From Lyngbya sp. CCAP 1446/10 (GTDB taxonomy: Bacteria > Cyanobacteriota > Cyanobacteriia > Cyanobacteriales > Microcoleaceae), in contig NZ_JAIGNI010000015.1 of the NCBI RefSeq assembly GCF_026130175.1, positions 29,987 to 93,986 of the forward strand: a stretch of 64,000 nt of DNA, given 5' to 3'. Positions 43,533 through 52,928 of the stretch are shown piece by piece. Each line of letters begins with the position of its first letter. Within the stretch, counting starts at the first letter, position 1. Both the position numbers and the translations under genes were made by a program. Below the pieces are notes generated by a model. That model was not told where the DNA came from and made no database searches. It worked only from the letters and a program-made list of their open reading frames with translations.

Positions 43533-44471
43533 GTGTTTTTTAGTGTTGTGATTCCGACGTACAATCGTAAACCGATTTTGGAAAAATGTCTACTGGCTCT
43601 GGAAAATCAGCAGTTTGGTAGTAGTGTCACAGATTATGAGGTGATTGTAGTCGATGACGGCTCGACGGATGGGACGATCGAGTGGTTGAGCACCGATGCC
43701 GAGTTTTTACCCCATGTGCGATCGATCGCCCAATCTCACCAAGGCCCAGCCGCCGCCCGGAATTTAGGCGTTGAAAATGCTAAGGGCGAGACAATTATTT
43801 TTATTGACAGCGATTTAGTTGTAACAAAGCATTTTTTACAAGCACACGCAGATGCTTTACTACAGGGCTACAAAGATACTGATGCGGTTTTTACTTACGG
43901 CAGCGTGATTAATACTTGCAATTTCGACAATCCCACCTCGGAACCTTACAAAATAACGGATTTTTCGGCGGCTTATTTTGCTACAGGAAATGTGGCCATC
44001 GCCCGCCACTGGCTGCTGGAAGCTGGACTGTTTGACAATCGCTTTCAACTGTATGGATGGGAAGATTTAGAATTGGGTGTCAGGTTGAAAAAATTAGGTT
44101 TAAAACTGATTAAATGTCCGCAGGCTGTAGGCTATCACTGGCATCCAGCTTTTAACCTAGATCAAATACCAGGCATGATTGACCGAGAAATTCAGCGCGG
44201 GAGAATGGGAGTTTTGTTTTATCAAAAACACCCAAGTTGGGAAGTAAAGCTAATGATTCAAATGACTTGGCTACACCAAATACTGTGGGGAGTTTTGTCT
44301 TTGGGCGGGATGCTGAATGAGCGGACGATGACTCCTTTTTTGCAGTGGCTAATTGACCAAGGCAAACCGCAGTTAGCTTTAGAAATAGCTCGAATTTTTC
44401 TGAATTGGTATAATGTTAAAGCTGTGTATGCTGCTTACGGTGAATTACAGGCTGATGCAAAAGTTTCATAA
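43533..44471 (+). CDS. family 2 glycosyltransferase
   Basis: 312 residues from a GTG preceded by a gggga site. FSVVIPTYNRKPILEKCLLA, VIVVDDGSTDGTIEWL, AARNLGVENAKGETIIFIDS and the D-S-D of IDSDLV form the GT-A core; GWEDLELGVRLKKLGLKLI is the usual later acidic motif. Cytoplasmic or peripheral. Likely sugar transfer in envelope or exopolysaccharide synthesis; substrate unknown. Confidence 0.9.
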   Translation: MFFSVVIPTYNRKPILEKCLLALENQQFGSSVTDYEVIVVDDGSTDGTIEWLSTDAEFLPHVRSIAQSHQGPAAARNLGVENAKGETIIFIDSDLVVTKHFLQAHADALLQGYKDTDAVFTYGSVINTCNFDNPTSEPYKITDFSAAYFATGNVAIARHWLLEAGLFDNRFQLYGWEDLELGVRLKKLGLKLIKCPQAVGYHWHPAFNLDQIPGMIDREIQRGRMGVLFYQKHPSWEVKLMIQMTWLHQILWGVLSLGGMLNERTMTPFLQWLIDQGKPQLALEIARIFLNWYNVKAVYAAYGELQADAKVS

Positions 44472-45055
44472 ATTAGCCCGCCCAAACAACATATCACATA
44501 CGATCAGAGCTTGTCAGGGCTTGTGTATTTGCTGAAAGAGAGTCAGTATATTTACGCAAAAAATACAAGTCCGAGCAATCCAATAAATACAGGTAAAACA
44601 GGGCTTTAAACATTGTAAAAGTTTGGCGTTTAATGTAAAGTTGCGTGCTGAGCCGGTGATTTGAGGAATATCGGCTGTTTTCTCGATCGCCTGGGATAAT
44701 TTTATGCCCACAAATTTTAAAAATGCAGACATTCTTGATACAATTATTACAAATATCAGGGGTAATCTATCTTAGCGAGCGATCGGACAGTGCCACTGCC
44801 TCAAGCGAAAGGGATACTGAGAGTCTGATTTATGCTGCCATAGCTGATAAAAGCATCGCATACAGTCGCTCATTGACCGCCAGTCCTCGAAAAACAGGAT
44901 GCCGAGCTGATTGAAACTTGTATTGCTCAAATCCGCGCCATAAATTAACCTCTACCAATACTCATGCTGCTACAAACTAATAGTTTTATGTACAAATAAT
45001 TGTAGGATTTAATATTTAAGATTTGATAAATAAAAATAGTGATAGGGGAGTTATT
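44472..45055. other. gene-free stretch before the REC-PAS-GAF kinase
   Basis: About 580 bp. A short open stretch ending LEKQDAELIETCIAQIRAIN (about 44887-44946) reads like the C-terminus of a protein, but the preceding frame is broken, so it may be a gene remnant. Otherwise it is AT-rich and holds the kinase promoter. No RNA gene recognised. Confidence 0.4.
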
Positions 45056-48000
45056 ATGAATCAATATGATCAAGAATCCGCTGAAACAAAAACACTCGCA
45101 TCTCAAAAAGATGTATTAACACAAAACATTTTAATCGTTGATGATCACCCAGAAAGCTTGCGCCTTTTATCCCAGGTTTTGTCTAAGCGGGGATATAAAG
45201 TGCGGCCGACACGGGATGGCAAATTGGCTCTTAACTTTGCTCAATCGACTCCACCGGATTTGATTTTGCTGGACATCATGATGCCCGGTATGAATGGCTA
45301 TCAAGTCTGCGAACAGCTAAAAGCTTCTCCCAAAACCAAAGATATTCCTGTAATTTTTCTCAGCTCTTTAAATGAAGTATTTGATAAAGTCAAAGCTTTT
45401 TCGCTGGGGGCGGTAGACTACATTAGTAAACCGTTTCAAACAGAAGAAGTGGTGAGCCGCATCGAAAATCAACTGCTGCTCAGTCGTCTTTCTAAGCAAA
45501 TTGTAGCACAAAATGCGCGGCTGCAAGCAGAAATAGAAGAACGCAAGCGGGTCGAAGCAGAACTGCGAGAAAGTCAGCACTGGCTGTCGGCAGTAATTAA
45601 AATGAATCCTAATGTTTTGTACATTTACGATGTGATGGAACAGCGGATTTTATATATCAATCGCGAACTGTATAGGGATCTTGGCTATTCCCTGGCAGAA
45701 ATACAGCAAATGGGAGCAGCATTTCTGCCTAACTTAATCCACCCTGATGATTTGCCAGCTTTCTCAGAACACATGAGCCGGATTGAGACAGCACAAGACG
45801 GTGAAAGCTTTGAGATTGAGTACCGAATTCAGCACCAAAACGGTGAATATCGCTGGTTTTTTAGCATGGATACCGTGTTTACCAGAACAGCAGAGGGTAA
45901 ACCTTGGAAAATTCTGGGAAGTGCTACTGAAATTAGCGATCGCAAACAAGCAGAACTCGAACTGAAAACGGCTTTAGCTGCTTTGGAACGGCAAATTAAG
46001 CAAAGATTTCTGCTAGAAACAATTACTCTGGAAATTCGTTACAGCTTAAAGCAGGATCGAGTGTTTCAAACAGCAGCAGCCCAAATATGTCGAGTTTTTA
46101 ATGCCGATACTTGCTTGATTCACACCTACACAGAAGATCCAAGTCCCCGCCTTCCTTGTGTGGCTTACTACACAAGAATTGAATCAAAATCGCTTTCAAA
46201 TTTAGAAATTCCCATCGAGGGCAACCCTCACGTTCAGTTTGTATTGTCCCAAGATAAAGTTGTAGTTTGTAATGATATTTATGTGGAACCGCTGCTAGAA
46301 AATGTCATAGGTTTGTGCGAGGAAATAGGTTTGAAGTCGATGATAGCAGTGCGGACTTCTTACCAGGGAAAAGCTAACGGAATGATGTGCTTGCACCAGT
46401 ACGCTCACCGCCAATGGACGCAAGATGAGATCGGATTATTGAAAACTGTGGCGGCACAAATGGGAATTGCGATCGCCCAAGCCAATCTTCTCGAACAAGA
46501 TAAACAGCAGCGACTGAAACTGCAACAGAGCGAAGCTACTCTAGCAGCAGCCCAGAAAATTGCCCATATCGGTAGTTGGGAATTTGATGTCGTCACAAAT
46601 AAAATTACTTGGTCAGCAGAAGTATTCCGCATTTTTGGTCTTGACTCAACCGCACCTGAACCGACATACTTGCAACTTTTGGAGATGTATCATCCCGACG
46701 ACAGAGAGGTTTTTGAGCAAACTATCAACCTCGCTATTTCAGAAGGAACTCCCTACAAAATTGAATTGCGAATTTTGCATTCTAGCGGTCATATCCGATA
46801 TGTGGAGATCAGGGGAGAAACTGTTTCTAACGAAACCCCAGAAGTAATCCAACTGTTGGGAACAGTCATGGATATTACTGAACGGAAACAAGCCGAAGCT
46901 GCTTTGCAAATTAGCGAAGAGCGTTTTTATCTAGCATTTGAAGGCTGTGCTATGGGATTGTGGGATTGGAATGTGAGGACGGGAGAAGTATATTTTAGTT
47001 CGCGGTGGAAGACGATGCTGGGATATGAAGTAGAGGAGGTTGAAAATAATTTTGCATCCTGGGAGCAACTGGTACATCCAGAGGATTTGTCACAGGCTCA
47101 AGCAGCGATACAAGCTCACTTTCAATGGGAAAGTTCGATGTACGAAGTGGAATTTCGGATGCTGACAAAATCCGGCGAGTGGAAGTGGATTTTAGCTCAA
47201 GCTAAAGTGATGGAACGCGATGATTCGGGAAATCTTTTGCGGATGACGGGCACGAACACTGATATTAGCGATCGCAAACAAGCAGAAGCAGCTTTGCAAT
47301 TTAGCGAACAGCGAGAACGAGAAAAAGCCGAACAGTTAGAACAAACTTTGGCATCATTAAAAAAAGCTCAAGCCCAGCTCATTCAATCCGAAAAAATGTC
47401 AAGTATCGGGCAAATGGTAGCGGGAGTTGCCCACGAAATTAATAACCCGATTAGCTTCATCTACGGTAATATTATTCCAGCCGCACAGTACGCTGGCGAT
47501 TTGGTAAAATTGATTCAGCTTTACCAACAACATTATCCCGAACCATTTCCAGAAATTGCCAAAGAATTGACAGAAGTCGAAGTAGATTTTATCGCTGAGG
47601 ATTTCCCAAAAATTATGGCTTCAATGCAAGAAGGTGCTAACCGAATTAAGCAGATTGTGCAGTCTTTGCGAAACTTTTCGAGACTCGATGAAACAGAGTG
47701 TAAAGTAATCGACATTCATGAAGGGATAGAGAGCACTTTGGTGATTTTGCAGCACCGATTGCAGTCACAGCCAAAACGTCGGGAAATTCAAGTTATTAAA
47801 AATTATGGCGAGCTGCCAAAAGTCGAGTGTTATCCGGCTCAATTAAACCAGGTATTTATGAATTTGCTGGTGAATGCGATCGACGCTGTGGAAGAGTCAT
47901 TAGTCATCACTCATTCGTCATTAGCAAACAATATTTCAACAGTTACAAATGATGCTGGAAAAATGTTTGAGAAAAATCCTCAGATTCACATTAGCACTGA

Positions 48001-48265
48001 AATAAATAGGGACAATCAAGTTGTTGTGCGGATTGCTGACAATGGGCCCGGTATCCTTCCCGAAGTTCAGTCAAGGATGTTTGACCCGTTTTTTACTACA
48101 AAGCCGATCGGCAGTGGCACTGGTTTGGGGTTGTCGATTAGTTACCAAATTGTTAAAGACACCCACGGCGGTAAGTTGCGGTGTAATTCAGAGGTTGGGC
48201 GGGGAACAGAATTTGCGATCGAACTGCCGATTTCGCAAAAAGTGAAAAGTAAAACCTTTTATTAA
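45056..48265 (+). CDS. response regulator-PAS-GAF-PAS-PAS sensor histidine kinase
   Basis: About 1069 residues from the ATG at 45056 (ggggag just upstream). Order: an N-terminal receiver domain (ILIVDDHPESLRLLSQVLSK, Asp73 in LLDIMMPG, Lys in YISKPF); a coiled coil; PAS/PAC (about 170-300, PDDLPAFSEHMSR, ILGSATEISDRK); GAF (about 310-480, no Cys-His bilin motif); PAS; PAS with a second ITERKQAE and ISDRKQAE; then HisKA-like SSIGQMVAGVAHEINNPISF (His in AHEINNP), FMNLLVNAIDAV, DNGPGILP and GSGTGLGLSISY. Cytoplasmic. The receiver first, kinase last plan suggests it is itself the target of another kinase. Similar H-box to the 2.5-6.4 kb kinase. Confidence 0.88.
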   Translation: MNQYDQESAETKTLASQKDVLTQNILIVDDHPESLRLLSQVLSKRGYKVRPTRDGKLALNFAQSTPPDLILLDIMMPGMNGYQVCEQLKASPKTKDIPVIFLSSLNEVFDKVKAFSLGAVDYISKPFQTEEVVSRIENQLLLSRLSKQIVAQNARLQAEIEERKRVEAELRESQHWLSAVIKMNPNVLYIYDVMEQRILYINRELYRDLGYSLAEIQQMGAAFLPNLIHPDDLPAFSEHMSRIETAQDGESFEIEYRIQHQNGEYRWFFSMDTVFTRTAEGKPWKILGSATEISDRKQAELELKTALAALERQIKQRFLLETITLEIRYSLKQDRVFQTAAAQICRVFNADTCLIHTYTEDPSPRLPCVAYYTRIESKSLSNLEIPIEGNPHVQFVLSQDKVVVCNDIYVEPLLENVIGLCEEIGLKSMIAVRTSYQGKANGMMCLHQYAHRQWTQDEIGLLKTVAAQMGIAIAQANLLEQDKQQRLKLQQSEATLAAAQKIAHIGSWEFDVVTNKITWSAEVFRIFGLDSTAPEPTYLQLLEMYHPDDREVFEQTINLAISEGTPYKIELRILHSSGHIRYVEIRGETVSNETPEVIQLLGTVMDITERKQAEAALQISEERFYLAFEGCAMGLWDWNVRTGEVYFSSRWKTMLGYEVEEVENNFASWEQLVHPEDLSQAQAAIQAHFQWESSMYEVEFRMLTKSGEWKWILAQAKVMERDDSGNLLRMTGTNTDISDRKQAEAALQFSEQREREKAEQLEQTLASLKKAQAQLIQSEKMSSIGQMVAGVAHEINNPISFIYGNIIPAAQYAGDLVKLIQLYQQHYPEPFPEIAKELTEVEVDFIAEDFPKIMASMQEGANRIKQIVQSLRNFSRLDETECKVIDIHEGIESTLVILQHRLQSQPKRREIQVIKNYGELPKVECYPAQLNQVFMNLLVNAIDAVEESLVITHSSLANNISTVTNDAGKMFEKNPQIHISTEINRDNQVVVRIADNGPGILPEVQSRMFDPFFTTKPIGSGTGLGLSISYQIVKDTHGGKLRCNSEVGRGTEFAIELPISQKVKSKTFY

Positions 48266-48488
48266 GGTTAATTGACGGCAAATAATATCAAACCCTGACA
48301 TTTGATCCGATATTTCATTGGAACCATCTGTGGTCTAGTTTAATCTTATCTTAATCGTGATAGAATTAAAAGCTACTTTTTTCGCTGCTAGACGTTTCAC
48401 TCTTTCTCTGGGGAGTGAATTTGACAGTTGATTTCATACATATTATCTCAACTCGCGTCTGTAGCATCTACTACATTTTAACTGACTT

Positions 48489-50603
48489 ATGACTGACTCA
48501 ATACGCTTCCTGATGTGCGCTCCCGACCACTACGATGTCGATTATGTAATTAACCCTTGGATGGAGGGAAACGTCCACAAATCATCGCGCGAGCGAGCCG
48601 TCGAACAGTGGGATAAACTCTACCACGTCCTGAAAGACAACGCCATTGTAGATCTCGTGCCGCCCGAAAAAGGCTGGCCGGATATGGTTTTCACCGCCAA
48701 CGCAGGCTTGCTTTTAGGCAATACTTTCGTCCTCAGTCGTTTCTATCACAAAGAACGCCAAGGCGAAGAACCCTATTTCAAAGCATGGTTTGAAAGCAAA
48801 GGTTTCACCGTGCACGAACTCCCGAAGGACTTGCCGTTTGAGGGCGCAGGTGATGCTTTGCTCGATCGCGAAGGACGCTGGCTGTGGGCTGGATACGGCT
48901 TCCGTTCCGAACTAGACTCGCACCCATTACTAGCAAACTGGCTGAACATAGAAGTGCTGTCGCTGCGTTTAGTTGACGAACGTTTCTATCACTTAGACAC
49001 CTGTTTTTGTCCGCTCACAGGTGGCTATTTGCTCTACTATCCAGCAGCATTTGACTCCTACTCGAACCGCTTAATTGAAATGCGAGTTGCGCCGGAAAAA
49101 CGCATCGCCATTGAAGAAGCAGATGCCGCGAACTTTGCTTGCAATGCTGTCAATATTGACAAAGTTGTGGTAATGAACAAGGTCAGCGAAGGCTTGAAAA
49201 CGCGCATCACTGAAGCGGGTTTCAAAGTCATTGAAACGCCGATGAGCGAATTTTTGAAAGCCGGCGGTGCTTGTAAGTGTTTGACGCTGCGGGTGAATGA
49301 ACCGGTGCAAGAAGATCGATCGGCAAACGTGATGGTAGAAAGCCGCACAATCCGCATGGCAGGCCACTTGCTAGATGCGGGTTTAATCAGTCGCGCTTTA
49401 GACTTAATTATCGAAAACGGCGGCAGTTTCCAAGTGCTGAATTTCAATTTAGGAGAGCAGCGCCAAAGCACATCATCTGCGGATGTTAAAGTTTCGGCAC
49501 CTTCCCACGATGTGATGGAAGAAATCATGGGACTGCTGATTGATTTGGGTGCAGTTCCACCACCGGAAGATATTTGCGACGCTATTTTAGAAGATGTTGT
49601 GCAGGATGGAGTCGGCCCGGATGACTTTTATGTTAGTACAATTTATCCCACGGAAGTGCGGGTAAACGGTCAGTGGGTGAGAGCGCGAAATCAGCGGATG
49701 GACGGTGCAGTTGCGATTACTGAAACCGCAGAAGGCCCGGTGGCTACGTGCAAATTATTGCGCGATTTGAAAATAGGTGAAAAAGTCGTTGTGGATGTTG
49801 TCGGCATCCGCACTATCCGCAAAACAGAATCGCGGGAACAGCGTAATTCTCAAGAGTTTAGCTTTATGTCGGGTAGCGTTTCTAGTGAGCGCCGCGTAGA
49901 GTTGGTAGTGGAACAAGTAGCGTGGGAATTGCGCCAAATTCGCGATCGGGGTGGCAAAGTTGTAGTTACGGCGGGGCCTGTTGTGATCCACACCGGCGGC
50001 GGCGAACATTTGGCGCATTTGATTCGCGAAGGTTATGTGCAAGCATTGTTGGGTGGAAATGCGATCGCGGTTCACGACATGGAACAAGCGAGCATGGGAA
50101 CCTCTTTGGGAGTTGACATGAAACGCGGCGTTGCTGTGCGCGGAGGACACCGCCACCACTTGAAAATGATTAACACCACGCGGCGTTATGGAAGTATTGC
50201 TAAAGTCGTTGAAGCAGGCGTAATTACCAGCGGTGTGATGTACGAATGTGTGAAGCACAATATACCGTTTTCGCTGGCTGGTTCGATCCGCGATGATGGG
50301 CCACTTCCTGACACGCAAATGGATATGGTGAAGGCTCAAGAAGAGTATACTGAGCTGTTACGGGGCGCGGATATGGTGTTAATGCTGTCGTCTATGCTGC
50401 ACTCGATCGGTGTGGGAAATATGACACCGGCGGGTGTGAAGATGGTCTGTGTGGACATTAATCCGGCTGTGGTGACTAAATTGAGCGATCGGGGGTCGAT
50501 CGAATCTACGGGAGTTGTCACCGATGTGGGATTGTTCCTGAGTTTGTTGGTGAATCAATTGGATAAGTTGACTAGCCGCCATCATGTAACTCAATCTGTG
50601 TAA
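48489..50603 (+). CDS. agrE: arginine dihydrolase / ornithine cyclodeaminase (AgrE, ArgZ type)
   Basis: 704 residues, the length of Anabaena AgrE. The N-terminal half is the arginine dihydrolase that turns arginine into ornithine, CO2 and ammonia: RFLMCAPDHYDVDYVINPWM, GWPDMVFTANAG with Asn71, YHLDTCFCPL with His168 and GGACKCLTL with Cys264, matching the residues known in Synechocystis ArgZ. The C-terminal half from about residue 285 is the LOR/SDH-type domain that in Anabaena makes proline from ornithine (VVTAGPVVIHTGGGEHLAHL, ALLGGNAIAVHDMEQ, GSIRDDGPLPDT). It links nitrogen stores such as cyanophycin with proline and ammonium. Confidence 0.95.
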   Translation: MTDSIRFLMCAPDHYDVDYVINPWMEGNVHKSSRERAVEQWDKLYHVLKDNAIVDLVPPEKGWPDMVFTANAGLLLGNTFVLSRFYHKERQGEEPYFKAWFESKGFTVHELPKDLPFEGAGDALLDREGRWLWAGYGFRSELDSHPLLANWLNIEVLSLRLVDERFYHLDTCFCPLTGGYLLYYPAAFDSYSNRLIEMRVAPEKRIAIEEADAANFACNAVNIDKVVVMNKVSEGLKTRITEAGFKVIETPMSEFLKAGGACKCLTLRVNEPVQEDRSANVMVESRTIRMAGHLLDAGLISRALDLIIENGGSFQVLNFNLGEQRQSTSSADVKVSAPSHDVMEEIMGLLIDLGAVPPPEDICDAILEDVVQDGVGPDDFYVSTIYPTEVRVNGQWVRARNQRMDGAVAITETAEGPVATCKLLRDLKIGEKVVVDVVGIRTIRKTESREQRNSQEFSFMSGSVSSERRVELVVEQVAWELRQIRDRGGKVVVTAGPVVIHTGGGEHLAHLIREGYVQALLGGNAIAVHDMEQASMGTSLGVDMKRGVAVRGGHRHHLKMINTTRRYGSIAKVVEAGVITSGVMYECVKHNIPFSLAGSIRDDGPLPDTQMDMVKAQEEYTELLRGADMVLMLSSMLHSIGVGNMTPAGVKMVCVDINPAVVTKLSDRGSIESTGVVTDVGLFLSLLVNQLDKLTSRHHVTQSV

Positions 50604-50621
50604 CTGAATCCATTTAGACTC

Positions 50622-50674
50622 GGCGGTTGAAACCGCGTCTACACAAACAATGTCCGCCTCCGCGGACTCAAGAT
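50622..50674. repeat. family A half element
   Basis: actcggcggttgaaaccgcg, tctacacaaacaatgtccgc and ctccgcggactcaaga. It is the left half only, placed just after the agrE stop and before the DUF29 gene. Confidence 0.85.
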
Positions 50675-50741
50675 AAGAGCGCGTAAGGTGCGCCTCGCCG
50701 TGCACCTTACAAAATTCCTAGAAATGTTGAGAGGAAAATCA

Positions 50742-51257
50742 ATGGTACAGGAATTAATAGACCTGAGAAATTGTATTTTAGAGGGCAGAAATGAAGATGC
50801 TCTCTTCATTGTCGATGAATTAGAGGGCATGAGCAAACAGGCAACTCTGCGGAATATCGGGTCTTTTTTACTAATTCTGTTAATCCACCTCATTAAAAAC
50901 CAAGTAGAACAGCGTTTAACAAACTCTTGGGCTGCTTCTATTGCTAATTCTGTTCGAGGTATTAAAAAGCTAAATCTCAAAGATAATAAAACATCTTACT
51001 ATATCAATGCCGATGAGTGGGAGCTTTTCATAGAGGATGAGCTAGAAGCCGCAATTCGTGAGGCTAGCAGGGAAGTGTTGGAAGGAAGGTTAAGCCGCGC
51101 TCAACTTGCTAAGAGAGTGGACAGAGAGCAAATGGTTGCGATCGCAAATCAGCTACTGTCCCTGACATACACTTATGCTAGAGGAGAATTCGAGGATGCG
51201 ATCGATGAATATTTGTCGCAGTTGCCTGGGGGTGAAGATTGGAACGTAGACAGTTAA
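50742..51257 (+). CDS. DUF29 family protein
   Basis: About 171 residues from ATG 50742. MVQELIDLRNCILEGRNEDA, FIVDELEGMSKQATLRNIGS, LLIHLIKNQVEQRLTNSWAA and SIRGIKKLNL-like pattern match the cyanobacterial DUF29 layout in general form, but the C-terminal part (EAAIREASREVLEGRLSRAQ) is more charged. The role of these very common proteins is unknown. The start region is repeated 600 bp downstream. Confidence 0.75.
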   Translation: MVQELIDLRNCILEGRNEDALFIVDELEGMSKQATLRNIGSFLLILLIHLIKNQVEQRLTNSWAASIANSVRGIKKLNLKDNKTSYYINADEWELFIEDELEAAIREASREVLEGRLSRAQLAKRVDREQMVAIANQLLSLTYTYARGEFEDAIDEYLSQLPGGEDWNVDS

Positions 51258-51346
51258 AAAACATTACTAGAGGGCCAGTAATGTCGCGCGTAGGGTTCGC
51301 TGCGGCGCACCTTACGAAATTCCTAGAAATATTGAGGTCAAGAGCA

Positions 51347-51439
51347 ATGATACAGGAATTAATAGACCTGAGAAATTGTATTTTAGAGGGCAGAAATAAA
51401 GATGCTCTCTTCATTATCGATGAATTAGATAAGAACTAA
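51347..51439 (+). pseudogene. truncated copy of the DUF29 gene 5' end
   Basis: MIQELIDLRNCILEGRNKDA, LFIIDELDKN then stop: 30 codons nearly identical to the DUF29 gene start, including about 45 bp of upstream DNA (gcaccttac, gaaattcctagaaat). Only the first part was copied or remains. It may still be translated as a short peptide. Confidence 0.85.
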
Positions 51440-51614
51440 TGGCTGGCCCTAAACCACCGATTGTGTATGGTATCCAAGATAGAGGTTCACCATACCAAAG
51501 CGTATTAAAATATCTATTCCAGATGATAATAATTGACCAACAAAACCATGTTATGGAAAATGTGTAAAGCAGAAAAAACCCGATTGGTAGTAGCGATCGC
51601 TTTTCTAGTTTCAT
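51414..51614 (-). pseudogene. N-terminal fragment of a CPBP-family protein
   Basis: 66 residues: MKLEKRSLLPIGFFLLYTFS, ITWFCWSIIIIWNRYFNTLW, then WIPYTIGGLGPAISSYLIHR and stop. This is the usual first and second helix region of CPBP/CAAX-protease proteins; the catalytic half is missing. It has a good start (gaggaaat before ATG), so the 5' end is intact and a deletion removed the rest, with its end overlapping the DUF29 fragment. Confidence 0.72.
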
Positions 51615-51931
51615 ATTTCCTCTAAATTAGTATATTATCGCAAATTTTCACTCAAAGTTTATGCGCTCGCCACAACAATCATCTTCTCAAGTTTGCTAAA
51701 GGCGATCGCTATCTCACCCAACAACAAATATTCTCAAATGCTTTGATGTGTTTTGGAGTGCGATCGGCAATTATCTCTCGAAACCTAGCAACTAAATTAA
51801 CTATTTTTGCTTGCCTAATCTCGAATAGAAATAAATAATCTCAACGATGCGATCTCCAACGGTCTAACGGCTTACGCTTCAACGAACGGCAATGATATAG
51901 CGTGTGTCACCTTTTTGCGTGCAAGCGCTTG
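51615..51931. other. degraded stretch beside the restriction system
   Basis: About 317 bp. On the minus strand, ending at a TAG at 51709, lies an open run of about 43 codons (IVNLVARFREIIADRTPKHI, KAFENIC) that reads like protein but has no start and no recognised family; probably a gene remnant. Two HIP1-like words (51593, 51702) are the last before the HIP1-free island. Confidence 0.4.
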
Positions 51932-52909
51932 TTAGATACTTTTACCATGAGGACCGAGGAAACGCTCACCATTAAAATGAACTAGATGATCAGGGTTATC
52001 TGCAATCCACACTTCAGTTTCCCATGCAATATCAGCCGCATTCTTGCGAAATTCAGCACGGTCTGGAAACGCTGTCACGTAAACAAGACCTACCTTACAA
52101 TCTTTGAAGGTTTCCTCAAGTTCAATCCAACGCTTTGGGGATATAGGACCATGACTGGTAACTGCTTCAATCAAAAATAGCCATTCCCGATCTTCGTCAT
52201 ACACTACAATATCTGGCAATTTGTCATGTGACATTGGGGTTACACCTAGAGATTCCAGATATTCGGCTTCTCGGAACATCAGCTTTCCGCCTTCTTTTCG
52301 ACTGCTGGCGGTGTCACCAATGTATAACAATCGACCGCCAGAACCGATGAAGCGCGAACAGAATTCGTGAACAATGTCAGCGTGAAGCTGATTATGCTTA
52401 CCAGGTGACAACGTGATAGTTTCGCCATTTGGTAAGCTAATTGGAATTTTGTGCATATCAAGAGCGCGTTCATATTGTGCCTTCAATTCGGGCACCGCGT
52501 CTTTGTAATCTTGAACTTTTCCCAACCAGCCGCCGTTCGGGTATTCCGCCAGAATTTCCAATATTGACCGATTCAATGAATAGTTATTGTCTTTGCTATT
52601 GGTTGCTCGTGTAGGGTCGTCTCGGTTTCGATCAACAATACGGGCTTGCTCGAATTGATGAAGTGTTTGCCGTCTAATAGTTTCGCGACTGTTCGGCTTA
52701 TAGTCCTTTCCATATTCATTACGGATGAATTCCATGATGGTCACGGTTGGCAAAAGCTTTGCTGTTGATGAACTCCAGTTATCTGAAGGTTTTATGTTAG
52801 CTAACGCCAAAAAGACCCATGCTGATCGATCATTACACTGTGCTTTTGGCAGCCCCAAGGCGGTCAATAATGCTTTCGCTTCATTAAGTTTTTCTTGTTG
52901 TTGTACCAT
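51932..52909 (-). CDS. BsuBI/PstI-type restriction endonuclease
   Basis: About 325 residues from ATG 52909 (a TTG at 52918 adds 3). The C-terminal half has [57 protein letters not shown] and [15 protein letters not shown], the conserved core of the BsuBI/PstI endonuclease family, with PD and IEAV as the active-site pattern. This family cuts CTGCAG. The N-terminal part is helical (about 1-130). It lies 19 bp downstream of the methyltransferase start-side gene, in the same transcript. GC content is lower than in flanking genes and no HIP1 octamer occurs within. Confidence 0.9.
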   Translation of the reverse strand: MVQQQEKLNEAKALLTALGLPKAQCNDRSAWVFLALANIKPSDNWSSSTAKLLPTVTIMEFIRNEYGKDYKPNSRETIRRQTLHQFEQARIVDRNRDDPTRATNSKDNNYSLNRSILEILAEYPNGGWLGKVQDYKDAVPELKAQYERALDMHKIPISLPNGETITLSPGKHNQLHADIVHEFCSRFIGSGGRLLYIGDTASSRKEGGKLMFREAEYLESLGVTPMSHDKLPDIVVYDEDREWLFLIEAVTSHGPISPKRWIELEETFKDCKVGLVYVTAFPDRAEFRKNAADIAWETEVWIADNPDHLVHFNGERFLGPHGKSI

Positions 52910-52928
52910 AAATCGCAATTTCTACCCC

